The translations under genes and the position numbers were made by a program. Positions 1 through 11,513 of a stretch of 64,000 nt of DNA are shown one piece after another (positions within the stretch are counted from its first letter, which is position 1; each line of letters starts with the position of its first letter). Location of the stretch: the NCBI GenBank assembly GCA_030765065.1, contig CM060984.1:104141488-104205487 (forward strand), given 5' to 3'. The stretch is from Deroplatys truncata. Lineage: Eukaryota; Arthropoda; Insecta; Mantodea; Mantidae. Below the pieces are notes generated by a model that did no database searches, had not been told where the DNA came from, and was given only the letters and a program-made list of their open reading frames with translations.

Positions 1-190
1 ACGCCGTAGATTTTAAATTACCGCGTATACGTTACATTTAATATCATTCAAAGAAAAAATAACCAATAAATCCACAAGGTGTGAAAAGTTAGGGTGATAA
101 CATGCTTATAGGGCAGCTGTCACCGATTCTTATTATTTGGGATAAACTTCCATTACACAGCTACACATTTCGTTTTAGGCTAAAACGATA

Positions 191-244
191 GTCAAAATTT
201 GAAAAGCGTATCGCTATGCCATGTCAAAATTTGAAAAGCCTATC
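191..244. repeat. 22-bp direct repeat, two units
   Basis: A 22-base unit beginning GTCAAAATTTGAAAAGC occurs at 191-212 and again at 223-244 with one difference, a 32-bp period. It lies in AT-rich sequence (1-394) in which I see no gene. Confidence 0.7.
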
Positions 245-394
245 TAATGGCCTTTATATTACCACAAGAAAAAAACCAATAGCGACGTACCACTTGAAAA
301 AGACAAGTATTTAAAAATTCAGACCAATAACAAAGAATAAGTCGAAAATGTTTAGGGTCACAAAAAATTTTATGGATATAAATTGTATCCTTTA

Positions 395-870
395 ACGAGA
401 TGTATAGTTTCATACGGTTTACCAATTAAACAGAAGTAATTCAGAATGAAGAGGATTTCACAGACTATTCCCAGACTTCAATATATACAGTTTATTTGTC
501 AGATAAATATTTTAAACATATGGTACTTTAATCAAAATCTTTAGCCATTTTTGAGAAAATCCAAATTTATAAAACCTTTTGCATGTAACAGGGTGTTTGG
601 AGTTGGGAGGTTTCCTTGAAAATTCTTTGTGTCGCATCTGTGGAAGATGCTGAACCTAAATACAAAGTTTGGTATTTATCGAACATTTCGTCTTTGGGAT
701 ATGCTCTTCACGGTTGCACGCAAAGACACGCACACGCACGCACGTGAGAACTTTTTCTAAAAACAATTCAGTGTGTACCAGGGGTCTCAAAACATCCACT
801 TCCGTGAAATCTCAATATAGAATTTTTGGGTGGAATACAACCTTCCTCTTACCCCTGAAGTTTACCGGCT
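395..870 (-). mobile_element. Rep-A copy (partial, minus)
   Basis: This matches the 5' half of the Rep-A consensus in reverse. It holds the TTTTTGGGTGGAATACAA block near 820-838, the GCATCTGTGGAAGATGCTGA block near 637, and a CACACGCACGCACG tract at the family's variable microsatellite position. The terminal CTTTCTCTAC block is degraded (cttcctcttacccc), so the copy is old. The upstream limit is approximate. Confidence 0.7.
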
Positions 871-2570
871 TATTATAAATAGTATATTATTGTTGAGTGT
901 CTTTGGAATTGTAGAAAATAAAATTCTATTTTTAATATTTGTATGGCAATAAACATGCATCCGTTAACATTATGTCATGCAATATTATCCCTAAGAAGTT
1001 AGTTTTTAGATACATTTTTAGCTTCTTCTGTTATATTATTTGCTAAACGAATGTGCAATTATTAAAAAAACACAATTATTAAAACTAAAAGTTGATAGAT
1101 TTTTTCTTGTTACAAATAACACATGCACTGTTATTAGAAATGAAAATGAAAGTTATGGATGTACATTCTCTTGTAGGCTCTGGATTCCGCAATTTGTTGA
1201 TTATTCTCGAACGATGCTGTTCATTAATTTGTTACTGTATCGATAGGTTGTTCAAGAAGTTCGTACAGAGATATGTTTCTTTGAATTTCAACATTGAAAC
1301 CGGCAATTGAATTTGTGTTGGAAGGCGTTAGTTATCGGAGCATGAGCTAAATAGTCTGTAATTAACTGATGTTCATAATTCTTACTGTAATCTCGTAATT
1401 CATAACCCTCAGTTTGCAATTTCTTTAATGTTATCGAAGCTGCTTTTAACAGAATATCTCCCGTTTAAATTTATTTTCTATTGGAATTTTAGAAGAGGTG
1501 GTATATTGGTCTAGAATTAGAATGTACCAAATGCTCAGCGCATCTACGGTGAGGTTCCCAATTTCATGGTAAACGGCATTTGTTTTTTGTCACTTGAGTT
1601 CTAGCAGTTGCACGAGACGAAAAATCACTTCTCATTGAGTGAAATTATGTTGTATGCAGCTGCTGAGTTACTCATTATGGCCAAGTATACTTTACAACAG
1701 CATAGTTTTCTGTATGATACGCATGTGAAATACTCTGCAAGAAAGTGTGGGACAAAGTTCCCAAGCGTTACAATTCCTAGCAAGAATTCATAACCTTATG
1801 AATTAAGTCAAATGTACAGGGTCTATTTAAGGGAGATTAAATAGCGAAAATTGCCAAAAATTTACATTTTTAGTTTTTGATTTAGTCTTGTAAGCTGAAA
1901 TTTCCTCTTTAATTTGATCTGTGTTTTATCATTGTAGGCTGAATACTTATATCTTAAATTATGTCTGTCATCTTGTACTCTAATTTCTACACTACTTCAC
2001 AGGAAAAGAAATCACAATTCCTATGCACTTTTTGGAGCAAATAGCCACAGTTTAGCTCATAATTTGTTCTACAAATTGGTACCATTTCTAAATATGGCAG
2101 CATCCATATGTCCTAGTAATGTGCTCTTTTTCTTTGTAAATATATATGTGGGCTTTTCCTCCGTTTTTACTTCTAATAGTTTTTTATCTGAAGAACATTT
2201 TATGATATGAATTATCAGTTTTCTAAGGAACTTGGAGATGGTTAAATAAAATTTCCATGTGATAAAAAAATAATAAAAAATAAAAACACATTGGTTCTCT
2301 TACGCATCTACTTTGGTGTTAATAAGTTGGTAGGTTGTATTTTTAAAATTATAATTGCTGATAAATTGTAATTGAAAAATTAGAATTAAGAAAACAAACG
2401 TATATTTCTTAAATAACAATATTATTATATAAAAATATACCCGTGAACTTAGAGAGCAGGCATCTATATCTTGTAACATTTTCAGTCTGATATCTAATAG
2501 TTTCTGAGGTAACGGGACATGAAGGACGCAAATTTAGCATTGCCGGTATAGGGTCAAGTAGGTAGTTTGG
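871..2570. other. AT-rich spacer, no feature recognised
   Basis: Only short chance frames (72 codons or fewer) occur. I see no transposase motif, tRNA-like box or long inverted repeat. Confidence 0.5.
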
Positions 2571-2578
2571 TATGTTAT

Positions 2579-2701
2579 TTGCATCACGCTTTGGGCGTCA
2601 ATTTCAAGTAGTTGCTTTGCTTCACGTATGGAAAGCCAATTTGAACAAGGTATTTTGTTGTAACTTGTTTGCATCACGCTTTGGGCGTCAATTTGAAGTA
2701 G
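2579..2701 (+). repeat. Two-unit direct repeat, period 90 bp
   Basis: The segment TTGCATCACGCTTTGGGCGT plus about 12 further bases occurs at 2579-2611 and 2669-2701 with a single difference in the shared part. It immediately precedes Rep-B copy A and may be internal to that element. An open frame of 97 codons runs through both units but resembles no family I know. Confidence 0.7.
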
Positions 2702-2732
2702 GTGGTATTGAAGGAGTTTTATTATATTTCAG

Positions 2733-3634
2733 CTCTTGGGGAACCGAACTTGAAATTCGTTGCAACCACACGTATAGTACCCGGTTTCCGGTAGCCTTCG
2801 CCCCAAGTGTACTTTCAGGTGGCTTTTACCCCAAGTTTAAAAAAAATATCAACTTTGTAATTTGACCGTTTCTTTAAATTTATGTATTTGTGTTTGCCTC
2901 GGCTGCGTCAGTATTTATTTTAGAGACATGGATGTCTTGGCAGAGTTGTGGTGCGACTTAAGAATGTAGGCTTACACAGATTATAATTTTACTTCACTCC
3001 TTTTATTAATACTTGATACGATTTATATAACACTTCACTGATATAGATCTGTGAGATTCTTTTATTAATTACTTGTGCTTTTTAACACGTAAACTTATTT
3101 TTCGTCTCACACGAATACGTATTAAATCTCTAGAGAACGCATTTTGCATCCGGTTACAAACACTGTCTGCAGGCAACTGAACTGATTTCAACCGCCTAAA
3201 CTTGTAAATTTCTGTATTTCGAGTCCCTGATTGGCTATTCCTAATCCAATAGAATACCTTCTTTTAACTAAAGCTTTTTCTGGTTGTTGATTGGCTATTT
3301 TTTAAACTGTCATAAAAATTACATTATTGCTTCCAAAAATCACAAGTAGTATTGTTAAACTTTCTAATTCATTATTACCTCAAGGTTACCTCATTGTTAC
3401 CTCATTGTTAGCAACTTTTAACCTATTTCTTACAGCTCCTACATTATTAAATTACGTAATATATTCACATAACATTATTACACATGGATACAATAATAAA
3501 AACATATACAATGATTGTAATATACACTTTTTATATATTGCTGCATACACATATCGCTTTAAGGCGTTCTGTTATTGAATTTATATATTATATAATTAGA
3601 CTGAAATTATTTAAGTGTTAAAAATACTGCCTCA
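2733..3634 (+). mobile_element. Rep-B copy A (possible solo LTR)
   Basis: This segment of about 902 bp is collinear with 25611-26483. Shared blocks include GGTAGCCTTCGCCCCAAGT, TTGCCTCGGCTGCGTCAG, two inverted CCAAT motifs (GATTGGCTAT) and the closing TTAAAAATACTGCCTCA. The other copy starts TGTTGGGG and both end in CA, which fits LTR termini. There is no coding capacity. I found no clean target-site duplication, so solo LTR is an inference; homology continues weakly upstream of the proposed start. Confidence 0.65.
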
Positions 3635-4721
3635 AGGGCTTTAATCTATCCTTAAGCGAGTTCAACAACGCCATTTGTGGTTTGAAGAAAAGCGGAACGG
3701 CATAAGAGTTACTGAATGAGTTCATAGTCAAGGTCATCATTTTTAAAGCGCGTAAGCCAATATGTACATTTATCTTTATATATAAGCGTGTGTGCGTGTG
3801 TTGTTCGCGCGCTCGCTCCTTATAGGGCTCTATACAGGTGTACCGATTTCGACTAAACCTAGCACCGATAACCTTTGACTTAAGTAAAAGATTACTGTTT
3901 GGTTTAGAATTCGAAATTATACCCCATTTCACACCATTAAATTAATTTTATATAATGCCTATAAAGGCCAGCAAGACCATCTATATCTTTCTCAACGATA
4001 ATCGTAATAGGTTGAACATAACAATAATTACATAGGCTGTCATAAAATAACAAAGGAACAGGGAGTTCACATTTTATTCGTTGACCTCCCCTTTGACTTT
4101 GATCTCGGAGGAATAACACAATTTCAACTGCTGTACCACCTGTGACTATGATTGCGCAAATGTAAATGGCTACAATCGCTTGGTAAAAACTTAACAACAT
4201 TCCGAATTTATTATAATTAGACGGTGATAGCAACAACAGCATCAAACCAGACAAAATATCACTTATTCTTTTTTATCTTCATATAGTTATTTATTGTATA
4301 TTGATATAAAGTAACCTAAAAGTATTCAACATAATTGCATTGACTACAAAAGTCTCATGGGTGGTAAAACATTAACATAAGAGTAATGAATAAGTCGAAC
4401 TTCATATCCATTTATACTCCAATTTTCGGATTTTCACCTATTATAATTTGTAGTTTCTGTTTTTTTTATACGCAGCGGATTTTTTTCTCTATGGCAAGCT
4501 TGTGATATCTACATAAGCAGAAAAACAATAACGAGTGATATATAAAAATGACAGGGCATGGACAACAATAACACATCAAACCAGTCGAAGTAACCTTTCT
4601 TATTGTTATTCTTGTTTTCTCTGTATATTAATTTTGGCCTTCATTTTGTTTTGTCTTTCGTGTGTTTTCTTAGTAATTTTGTGTATATTTGTTACTGAGA
4701 ATGAACAAGGTTATATTTATG
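3635..4721. other. Spacer, no feature recognised
   Basis: Open frames of 104 and 105 codons on the minus strand (3618-3932 and 3937-4254) match no family I know and lack coding-like composition. A short GTGTGTGCGTGTG tract lies near 3787. Confidence 0.45.
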
Positions 4722-4737
4722 TTAATTAAACTATTAT

Positions 4738-5263
4738 CGAGAGGGATGGCTTAAGCGGTAAGTCTGTGGCCCGTATTTGTGACGTCATGGTTTCTATTTC
4801 CTCGCTCGACCTTCCTGACCCATGTTTTTTTTTGGAATTTCTCCGGATCGCTAGGTGAATGCTGGGAAGATTCACTACATCCCCCTAATTTTCTGCCCCT
4901 CCGTTTCACCTCCATTCTCATTTCACTTCAGATTTTATTTGCTTAGTCTGTTTCAGTATTGAAAGTGTCAGCGGGAATCTCGGCGTTGCATGGCCGGGGA
5001 AAAGGATGCTCTATGTAACCCTTCATCCCCGAAATGGGGATGATCTCCGAGTCCCGGGCCCTCCAGAGAAATGTGCAAGCCTGCAGAGGGGAAGGGGTGC
5101 CGATTGCATCAGCTCCATCCCGGAGTTTCAATCTGTAACGGGTAGGGACCTTGCCCTCTGCCCTGTCGTGCCTCCTTGTCTGGCTCCCTCCCCGTCAGAG
5201 GCATAGGCAACTTGTAGGTTGAGGTACTCAGTCCCCCACTGCACTTAGTCCTATTCCTACCCC
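4738..5263 (+). mobile_element. tRNA-derived SINE with target-site duplication
   Basis: A tRNA-like head (GGCTTAAGCGGTAAG, then a decayed B-box region near 4785-4810) is followed by a GC-rich body that includes GGTGAATGCTGGG and TGAAAGTGTCAGCGGG. The same body blocks recur in the SINE at 34045-34548. The element is bracketed by a near-identical duplication of about 15 bp (TAATTAAACTAyTAT) at about 4722-4736 and 5264-5279, the signature of LINE-driven insertion. Short frames inside are not genes. Confidence 0.85.
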
Positions 5264-5619
5264 TAATTAAACTACTATTATTTCTTCCCAACCGAGGTTT
5301 TCTCTCTAAATAACGACGAGGCATCTCGAATGTGACAACGTAAAGTTGCTCAGCTGCATTCAGGAAAAATCATTACAAACTATGTTATTTGTGGTTGTTC
5401 ATCAGTGCGTTTGCATATTGTTTTCTCGGTATTTTTTATATTTTTGTTCTTTATAGAGTCCTGAGAGTTTTAATTAACTATTTGTTTAAACATCTTAATT
5501 TTTAAATGAAGAAACGCAAGGCTATGGGTAAGTGCACCCAATGCCAAATGTTGTACGGATAAACCGTCAAACCATTCAGCAATATTTCAGCTATTTCAGC
5601 TAATATACATCCACATATA

Positions 5620-6241
5620 CAGGGTGGACTATTTAAGTTGAGACTGTACAATATCTTCAAAACTAAGTGTTGTAGAACGAAATGCCTTTGATAAAAGTTG
5701 CTTGATAATATGGGAGAAAGTAAATGCCATTAATCGTGTTTTATTTGGAGGGCGTTATAATGGTCATTTTAGGGTCAATTTCATTTTTTTAAAAATGGGA
5801 ACCTACATTTTGTATATTGTTTTCTCATTAGAGAATGGTTTATAAAAAAGCTATTTATTCTATGATGAGGAATAGGGAAACAAATTCAAAAAATGTTGGT
5901 TCCCAATTATGAAACGTAACTTGACCTTCAAGTGACCATCCAAGGATGGTCCAACCATTCATTGCGATTCAGAATTTTCGTTGTTATTTATGTTGGTGTA
6001 AGAACAATTTCAAAGTGTTTTATACAAATGTTGTTTAGTCTTTTATGAGGAGTGGGAAAACATAAAAAGGTAGATTCCAGTTTATTGACGCTAAAATGAC
6101 CATCACAACGTCCTCCAAATAAAGCACGACTACTGGCATTTACTTTCCCCCAAAATAGCAAGCAACTTTCATTAAAGACATTTGTTTACAACGCTTAGTT
6201 TTGGAGATATTGTGCAGTCTCAACGTAAATGGTGCTCCCTG
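5620..6241. mobile_element. Foldback-type MITE with about 150-bp TIRs
   Basis: The left arm (CAGGGTGGACTATTTAAGTT...) and the reverse complement of the right arm (CAGGGAGCACCATTTACGTT...) align over roughly 150 bp. Shared blocks include TATCTTCAAAACTAAG, GGAAAGTAAATGCCA and ATGGTCATTTTAG. TA dinucleotides flank both ends (5618-5619 and 6242-6243), the Tc1/mariner target. The 620-bp element codes for nothing visible. A second, partial copy is at 52905-53072. Confidence 0.9.
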
Positions 6242-6243
6242 TA

Positions 6244-7133
6244 TATTGGTGTGTGAGTGTGTACATGCGTTACTTTGCCTGAAAATTTCATACTTTAATA
6301 TGTATATTGGACGGCGAGTGTGACAACTGTTGCCAGTCCAAGGCCGCTAAGCAGTCGGTCTTGTTTAGTTTGTCGCGTCTCTTTGTCATTTGGAATCGCG
6401 GAATCTGTGCCCATTATAGGAACTTTGGCTTTGGCCATGAGAAACTGTATATGATTAAACCTAACCACATAAAGTTTAAAATCATATGTCTGGTATAGTT
6501 GGACTATCTAGAAACAAACACTTTTGGAACTCACCGAAGGTAGAAAAGGTTTTGTCTGTAGTAAAAGATATGACTTCATTGTTAATATTGTTTTTGCGAA
6601 AGCTATTAAACTATTAATTTGTTTTTAATCACTTTAGTATCAAATGTGACAGTAAATAAACCAAATGTTGCTGTTTACATGCCAGTTTGGCTGTGAATAC
6701 CCAGATTAAAACGCTATGGCATGCTGCGTGAGTCATGTATCCTGTTGGATGCCAAGAATGCTCCTGGTTCTGTCAACGTGCGTTCCTGGAAGCCCTGGTT
6801 CCACTTGCGGTATCGGGGTATGCTACAAGGAATGCGCGCATCGTTACCACAGGGATGACATACATGGTCTGTACGCAGCTTCAACACGAATTCGTGGCAA
6901 CAATTTTTGCATCCATCCGTAACTTCCGTTCACTGAAGAAATGATTCATCCCGGGCAGCGTCGCCGCATTGATCATCCTACACAAGCAGATTCGTGTTTC
7001 GGAAGCGCAAACGTGTAGAAGCTGTGATCGACTTTTATGTGAACTACTTTCTGGATGTGACTATCGCGTAACATTTTCAAATAATCACTGTCTCCCAGAT
7101 TTGTATCATTGGGTTCATGGTATACTACACTAA
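6244..7133. other. Spacer, no feature recognised
   Basis: A moderately GC-rich patch at 6690-6950 carries two overlapping 68-69-codon frames, neither recognisable. It could be an old repeat. Confidence 0.4.
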
Positions 7134-7560
7134 AGAGATGGATTCCCGATAGCGTGCGAGCCTCGCATTCGGGAGGTCCCGGGTTCGATTCCCATCGCTG
7201 CCTACTCTGACTTAAATTTTTCTGATTTTACCTGGACTATAATAGAATACCACGAATTCCTTTCCATCATTTCTCTTTCATTCCGTTTTCTTTTCATTAT
7301 TCAGGTGCGCTTCTAGTTTTCGTGGCGTGTGGCGGTACCAGACAGATGGTGCGGATGCTTGCTCAAAGGAAGGAGTACTCCTCGTGAACACTAGGGAGCT
7401 GCTTGGTCGACGGGTGGTTCATCGCCCTCTATAGGCAGCTCCAGCAGTGGGACTGGCTTCAAAACCTTCGCATACCTCTACGGCCCGGCCCTTATGGCTG
7501 TAGCCTCCTATGTTTCCTTAATTCATCTCTTCCTCTTGGGGGAGTGGTAGCCACAATAGA
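7134..7560 (+). mobile_element. tRNA-derived SINE
   Basis: A tRNA-like head ends in a good RNA polymerase III B box (GGGTTCGATTCCC near 7180-7192), preceded by CCTCGCATTCGGGAGGTCC, wording shared with the SINEs at 34 kb and 16.8 kb. The GC-rich body runs up to the Tc1 element that starts at 7565. There is no paired acceptor stem, so this is not a working tRNA gene. Confidence 0.75.
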
Positions 7561-7564
7561 TCTA

Positions 7565-8785
7565 CACTACGTGATCAAAAGTATCCGGAAACCTGATTGA
7601 AAATGACGTACAAGTTCGTGGCACCCTCCATCGGTAATGCTGGAAGTCAATATGATGGACCACCTCTAGCCTTGATGACAGCGTTCACTCTCGCAGGAAT
7701 ACTTTCAATCAGGTGCTGGAAGGTTTCTTGGCGAATGGCAGCGCATTCTTCACGGAGTGCGGAACTGTGGAGAGGTATCGATGTAGGTCGGTGAGGCCTG
7801 GCACGAAGTTGGCGTTCCAAAACACCCCAAAGGTGTTCTATTAGGATTCAAGTCAGGACTCTGTGCAGGCCAGTCCATTACAGGGATGTTATTGCCGTGT
7901 AACCACTCCGCCACAACCCGTGCAGTATGAACAGGTGCTCGATCGTGTTGAAAGATGTAATCGCCCCCCGAATTGCTCTTCAACAGTGAAAAGCAAGAAG
8001 GTGCTTAAAATATCAATGTAGGTCTGCGCTGCGATCGTGCCACGCAAAACAACAAGGGGTGCAAGCCCCCTCCAGGAAAAACACGACCACACCATAACAC
8101 CACCACCTCCGAATTTCACTAATGGCACTACACATGCTGGCAGATGACGTTCACTGCGCATTCACTATACTCACACACTGCCAACGGATCGATATTGTGT
8201 GCCGCGATTCATCACTCCACACACTCCACTGTTCAATCATGTAATGTTGACGCCAAGCGAGGCGCCGTTTGGCATTTTCCTGCATGATGTGTGGCTTATG
8301 AGCAGCCGCTCGACCATGGAATCCAAGGTTTCTCATCTCACGCCAAACTGTCATAGTACTTGGAGTGGATCTGATGCATTTTGGAATTCCTGTGTGATGG
8401 TCTGGATAGATGTCTGCCTATTACTCTTTACGACCCTCTTCAAACGTCGGCAGTCTGTCAGTCAACAGACAAGATCGGCCTGTACGCTTTTGTGCTGTAC
8501 ATGTCCCTTCACGTTTCCACTTCACTATCACATCAGAAACAGTAGACCTAGGGATGTTTAGGAGTGTGGAAATCTCGCGTACAGACTTCTGACACAAGTG
8601 ACACCCAATCACCTGGCAACGTTCGAAGTCCGTGAGTTCCACGGAGCGTCCCATTCTGCTGTTTCACGATGTCTAATGGCTACTGAGGTCGCGGATAATA
8701 AGTATTAGGCAGTAGGTGGCAGCACAATGCACCTAAGATGAAAACGTATGTTTTGGATGTGTCCGGATACTTTGAGGACATAGTG
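7565..8785 (-). mobile_element. Tc1-family DNA transposon, copy 1
   Basis: Terminal inverted repeats pair CACTACGTGATCAAAAGTAT with the reverse complement of the right end (CACTATGTCCTCAAAGTATC), each directly beside a TA (7563-7564 and 8786-8787). The length of about 1.2 kb is near that of an intact Tc1 element. The transposase reads on the minus strand but is broken (separate entry). The element is full length but not autonomous. Confidence 0.93.
7647..8654 (-). pseudogene. Tc1-type DDE transposase, frameshifted
   Basis: The product would be the cut-and-paste transposase that binds the TIRs and mobilises the element through a DD34E catalytic core. From the start at 8654 the frame reads MGRSVELTDFERCQVIGCHL, then the paired helix-turn-helix (EISTLLNIPRSTVSDVIVKW). 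Broken frames follow with VWSDESR (first catalytic Asp present) and FQHDRAPVHTA (second Asp), then PAQSPDLNP. At least four frameshifts separate these blocks, and the catalytic Glu region (normally NPIEHLW) reads as NPNRTPLG. The remnant spans about 335 codons, the family's usual length. It is certainly non-functional as it stands. Confidence 0.92.
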
Positions 8786-8787
8786 TA

Positions 8788-9510
8788 TATAGGTAACAGC
8801 GTGCAAGGTGTCCCCTTCTGTTGTATACCCTGTATTTATACCTATAAATCCGTTGTTTTCTTTGTAATTATCGTAACAAAATTCTATCAATTATTAAGAA
8901 AGCAGTGCCGAGTATTCCAGAACAGATGTGTCAAAAACATGCAGTCATTATGAGCACCTCTAGTAACAAAAGGGAAGCCACGAATTTAAAAACACACATA
9001 TCTGTGATTGTTTATACAAGATTATTTGATGCTGTGAGCATCCGTTTATATATAAATGCACACTTGTATCTGGTCGGTAACGTTTATGGGAGAAGAAAAA
9101 AACTAATGTGTTACATTCGCACGGCTTTTTCATCCCATTTCAAGTTCACACATATGCGCTCGCACGTACACACACCCAAACAAAATTATAAGATATCTAA
9201 TCATATAAGAAGTGGCTCTTGTATTCTTGTTAGGTATGTTATTTTAATATAATTTTGCCCAGAAAATATTATAACAGATTAAGCAAAAAGTGTTTAGTTC
9301 ATAGAACATGCAACAATATTTATACATTAATATGAAAAGCAAGAAGGAACAAATCCAGAAGTCGCGGTAACGAGCTCTTGTAAAGAACAAGAAAGAAAAG
9401 AAAAATGAAACGCAAACTCTGAGACATTCTGCCAGAAGTCTAATTATACTTGACAAACTGTAAACGTATCCCAATGAATATTTCGAAAACGACTGATGTT
9501 ACAAAAAGCA
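8788..9510. other. Spacer, no feature recognised
   Basis: A 115-codon frame on the plus strand (8905-9252) shows no domain and is probably chance. Confidence 0.4.
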
Positions 9511-9512
9511 TA

Positions 9513-10186
9513 GGATCATCCAGGAAGTAACAACCGTTTGCGCGTTCCCACTGCGCAGATCGCTGTTGGACTTCTATACAGGGTCGAATGGTTTCCTCGA
9601 CATCTTCTCACAGTGCTGCGTGTGGTTCAGATGAAACAAGTTGCTATTGTGCTTTCTGTGATTGTTCAAAGTGAACTGCGTAATTTAAAGTCCGCCGACT
9701 GTAAGATGAGAAATATTGGATTTTTGAATGTTCGGAAGTTTAAACCTGCAGATATTTACTGTCAGCTAAAGGGAGTTTATGGTAATACAGCAATGAACGT
9801 AAGTTATGTAAGAAAGTGGTTTAAGTGTTCAACAATGTACGAATGAAATGTGGATTACTCGACCCGAACGTCAGTCACGCATTACAGAATTGTAGAATCA
9901 AGTGAACAATAAAATCGTGGAAGTCAGACGTGTAACCCTAGAGGAGTTAGAGGCTTCTTTCCCAAACATTTTTTCTTCTTTGTTTGTTGAAATTGTGGTT
10001 GGCAATCTACAGCACTGAAATTCCAAAGCTCGTGAACATATAGGACAAATGCTTGAATAAAGTAGGAGATAATGTAGAGAACTAAAGTATACTTCAATAT
10101 TGGTAGGTAAGATTTCTTTTTATGAAATATTTTTTCTGGATAGGTATGTTAAACCCAAACGGTCGTTACTTCCTGGATGCCCCTCG
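9513..10186 (+). mobile_element. Internally deleted mariner element
   Basis: Inverted termini share ATCCAGGAAGTAACRACCGTTTG (left at 9518-9540, right about 10154-10176 in reverse). TA flanks at 9511-9512 and 10187-10188. At 674 bp it is about half the length of an intact mariner. It keeps both ends and the two extremities of the transposase gene. Confidence 0.88.
9700..10085 (+). pseudogene. mariner transposase remnant, centre deleted
   Basis: The Mos1-type N-terminal helix-turn-helix is readable as FLNVRKFKPADIYCQLKGVY followed by AMNVSYVRKWFK. After a frameshift a second block reads VRRVTLEELEASFPNI, the family's linker region. The gene then jumps to a last short block, CLNKVGDNVEN, followed by a stop, matching the C-terminal tail of mariner transposases. 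The whole catalytic DD34D core is missing, so the piece could at most encode DNA binding, and stops interrupt even that. Confidence 0.85.
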
Positions 10187-10188
10187 TA

Positions 10189-11513
10189 TATAACTATGAA
10201 CGAGCTATTCTAAATGATTCTTTTAATTTAACATAGCTTTAAAACGGAGGTTACAGAGTAGCGGTTTTTGTATAGGTTCATTGCAATATATTAGAGATGC
10301 TTGCAGTAGAAGTTAGCATTATTTGTACAGTTGCTTTTCTAGGAAACCTCTTTAATTGTTGTTGTTTATTAATTGGAAGATGGAAATTTAGAATCGTGGA
10401 ATTGCTAATCTGTGTCTGTCTCCTGGGTAGTCAATTTGATACTGGACAGATGGCCTTACTGTCGCAGTGGCCTCCATGCACTATTTGTTTATTTTATTGT
10501 GTGGTGAAATTTTAACCCAAGGAGTATTAGAATTATCCAGTCCAGTGCTTTCCAAGCGAATGAGGGAGAAAACGAAAACTCTAAGTAAACATTATCGATA
10601 AGCGGGAGTTTCACTTCCCAAATGCTAGCCATAGGCCTAACACCTAAACCTATGATTAGCATTTTTGTAAAGTAAAATCGTTCTTGGACGTTTTAGAAAT
10701 TCAAGTTACGCCTTCAAGCACTTATTATTAAAAATCCTATTAATTCCTACCAAAAATACAGATGTATTAGCTCTTTGTGGTTCATAAATTTCTGTTTATA
10801 AGTTTAATTTTCCACGTTATATCATTTGTGTACGTGATATTGTCCCACAGAGCTATTGCAACCCCCGGTGCTCCTACATCATCCCACGGCTGTCACCAAA
10901 TGTAACATGTGACGTAATCTTTACCCATTTGACAATACACATGGTGGCTTACTGACACTAGGCGGTGGTATGATACTTATCACTGTCATTCAACGCTGCG
11001 CAGAGTGGCTAGCCGGTATTTTACATGAACCAGAGGTTTTCATAAAAACGGAGGGAAACAACACAAGCTTCTGAAATAATCTATATAGAAATATATCATA
11101 TCTTGAGCAGATTAAATCGATAATGTTAAAAGAAAACTAAACGGCTTCTCGTTTACGAGATATAAGAGTACCAAACTTTTTGAGTTAATTACGTAATATT
11201 CTAACGGAAATACCCAATTTTTACTCGTACCTCTATGTATGTACTTAACATTGTAGTAGGGTAACCAGCTAGCTCTGAACTGTGCAGAGGACAATAATTT
11301 GAAAGTAACATACAACTCACCTTACTTATACACACGGAATCTGCCATGTTTAGCAATGTTACAAATATCTTAAAAATTATATCTCTCTACTTCAAAGAAT
11401 ACAAAATCTGTTAGTGTTTATGTGAAGTAATGCACAATTCAGATACATATGCAGTATATATATATATATATACATATAAAATTAATCAGTAGAGCCAACT
11501 GTTAAGTGTGTTA
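10189..11513. other. Spacer with short (TA)n tract
   Basis: A (TA)9 microsatellite lies at about 11455-11472. Otherwise I see no gene or repeat. The 72-codon frame at 10297 is unrecognised. Confidence 0.5.

Noticed and set aside
2072-2260. A host gene 3' end with AATAAA-like signals
   Set aside because: Such motifs are frequent by chance in this AT-rich sequence, and no coding frame precedes it.
3618-4254. Two consecutive minus-strand frames of 104-105 codons as one gene
   Set aside because: No family resemblance, low-complexity runs, and no splice or promoter signals joining them.
7140-7205. A functional tRNA gene
   Set aside because: Only the head of a SINE; arms do not pair into a cloverleaf.
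8199-8561. 120-codon plus frame
   Set aside because: Antisense shadow of the Tc1 transposase remnant.
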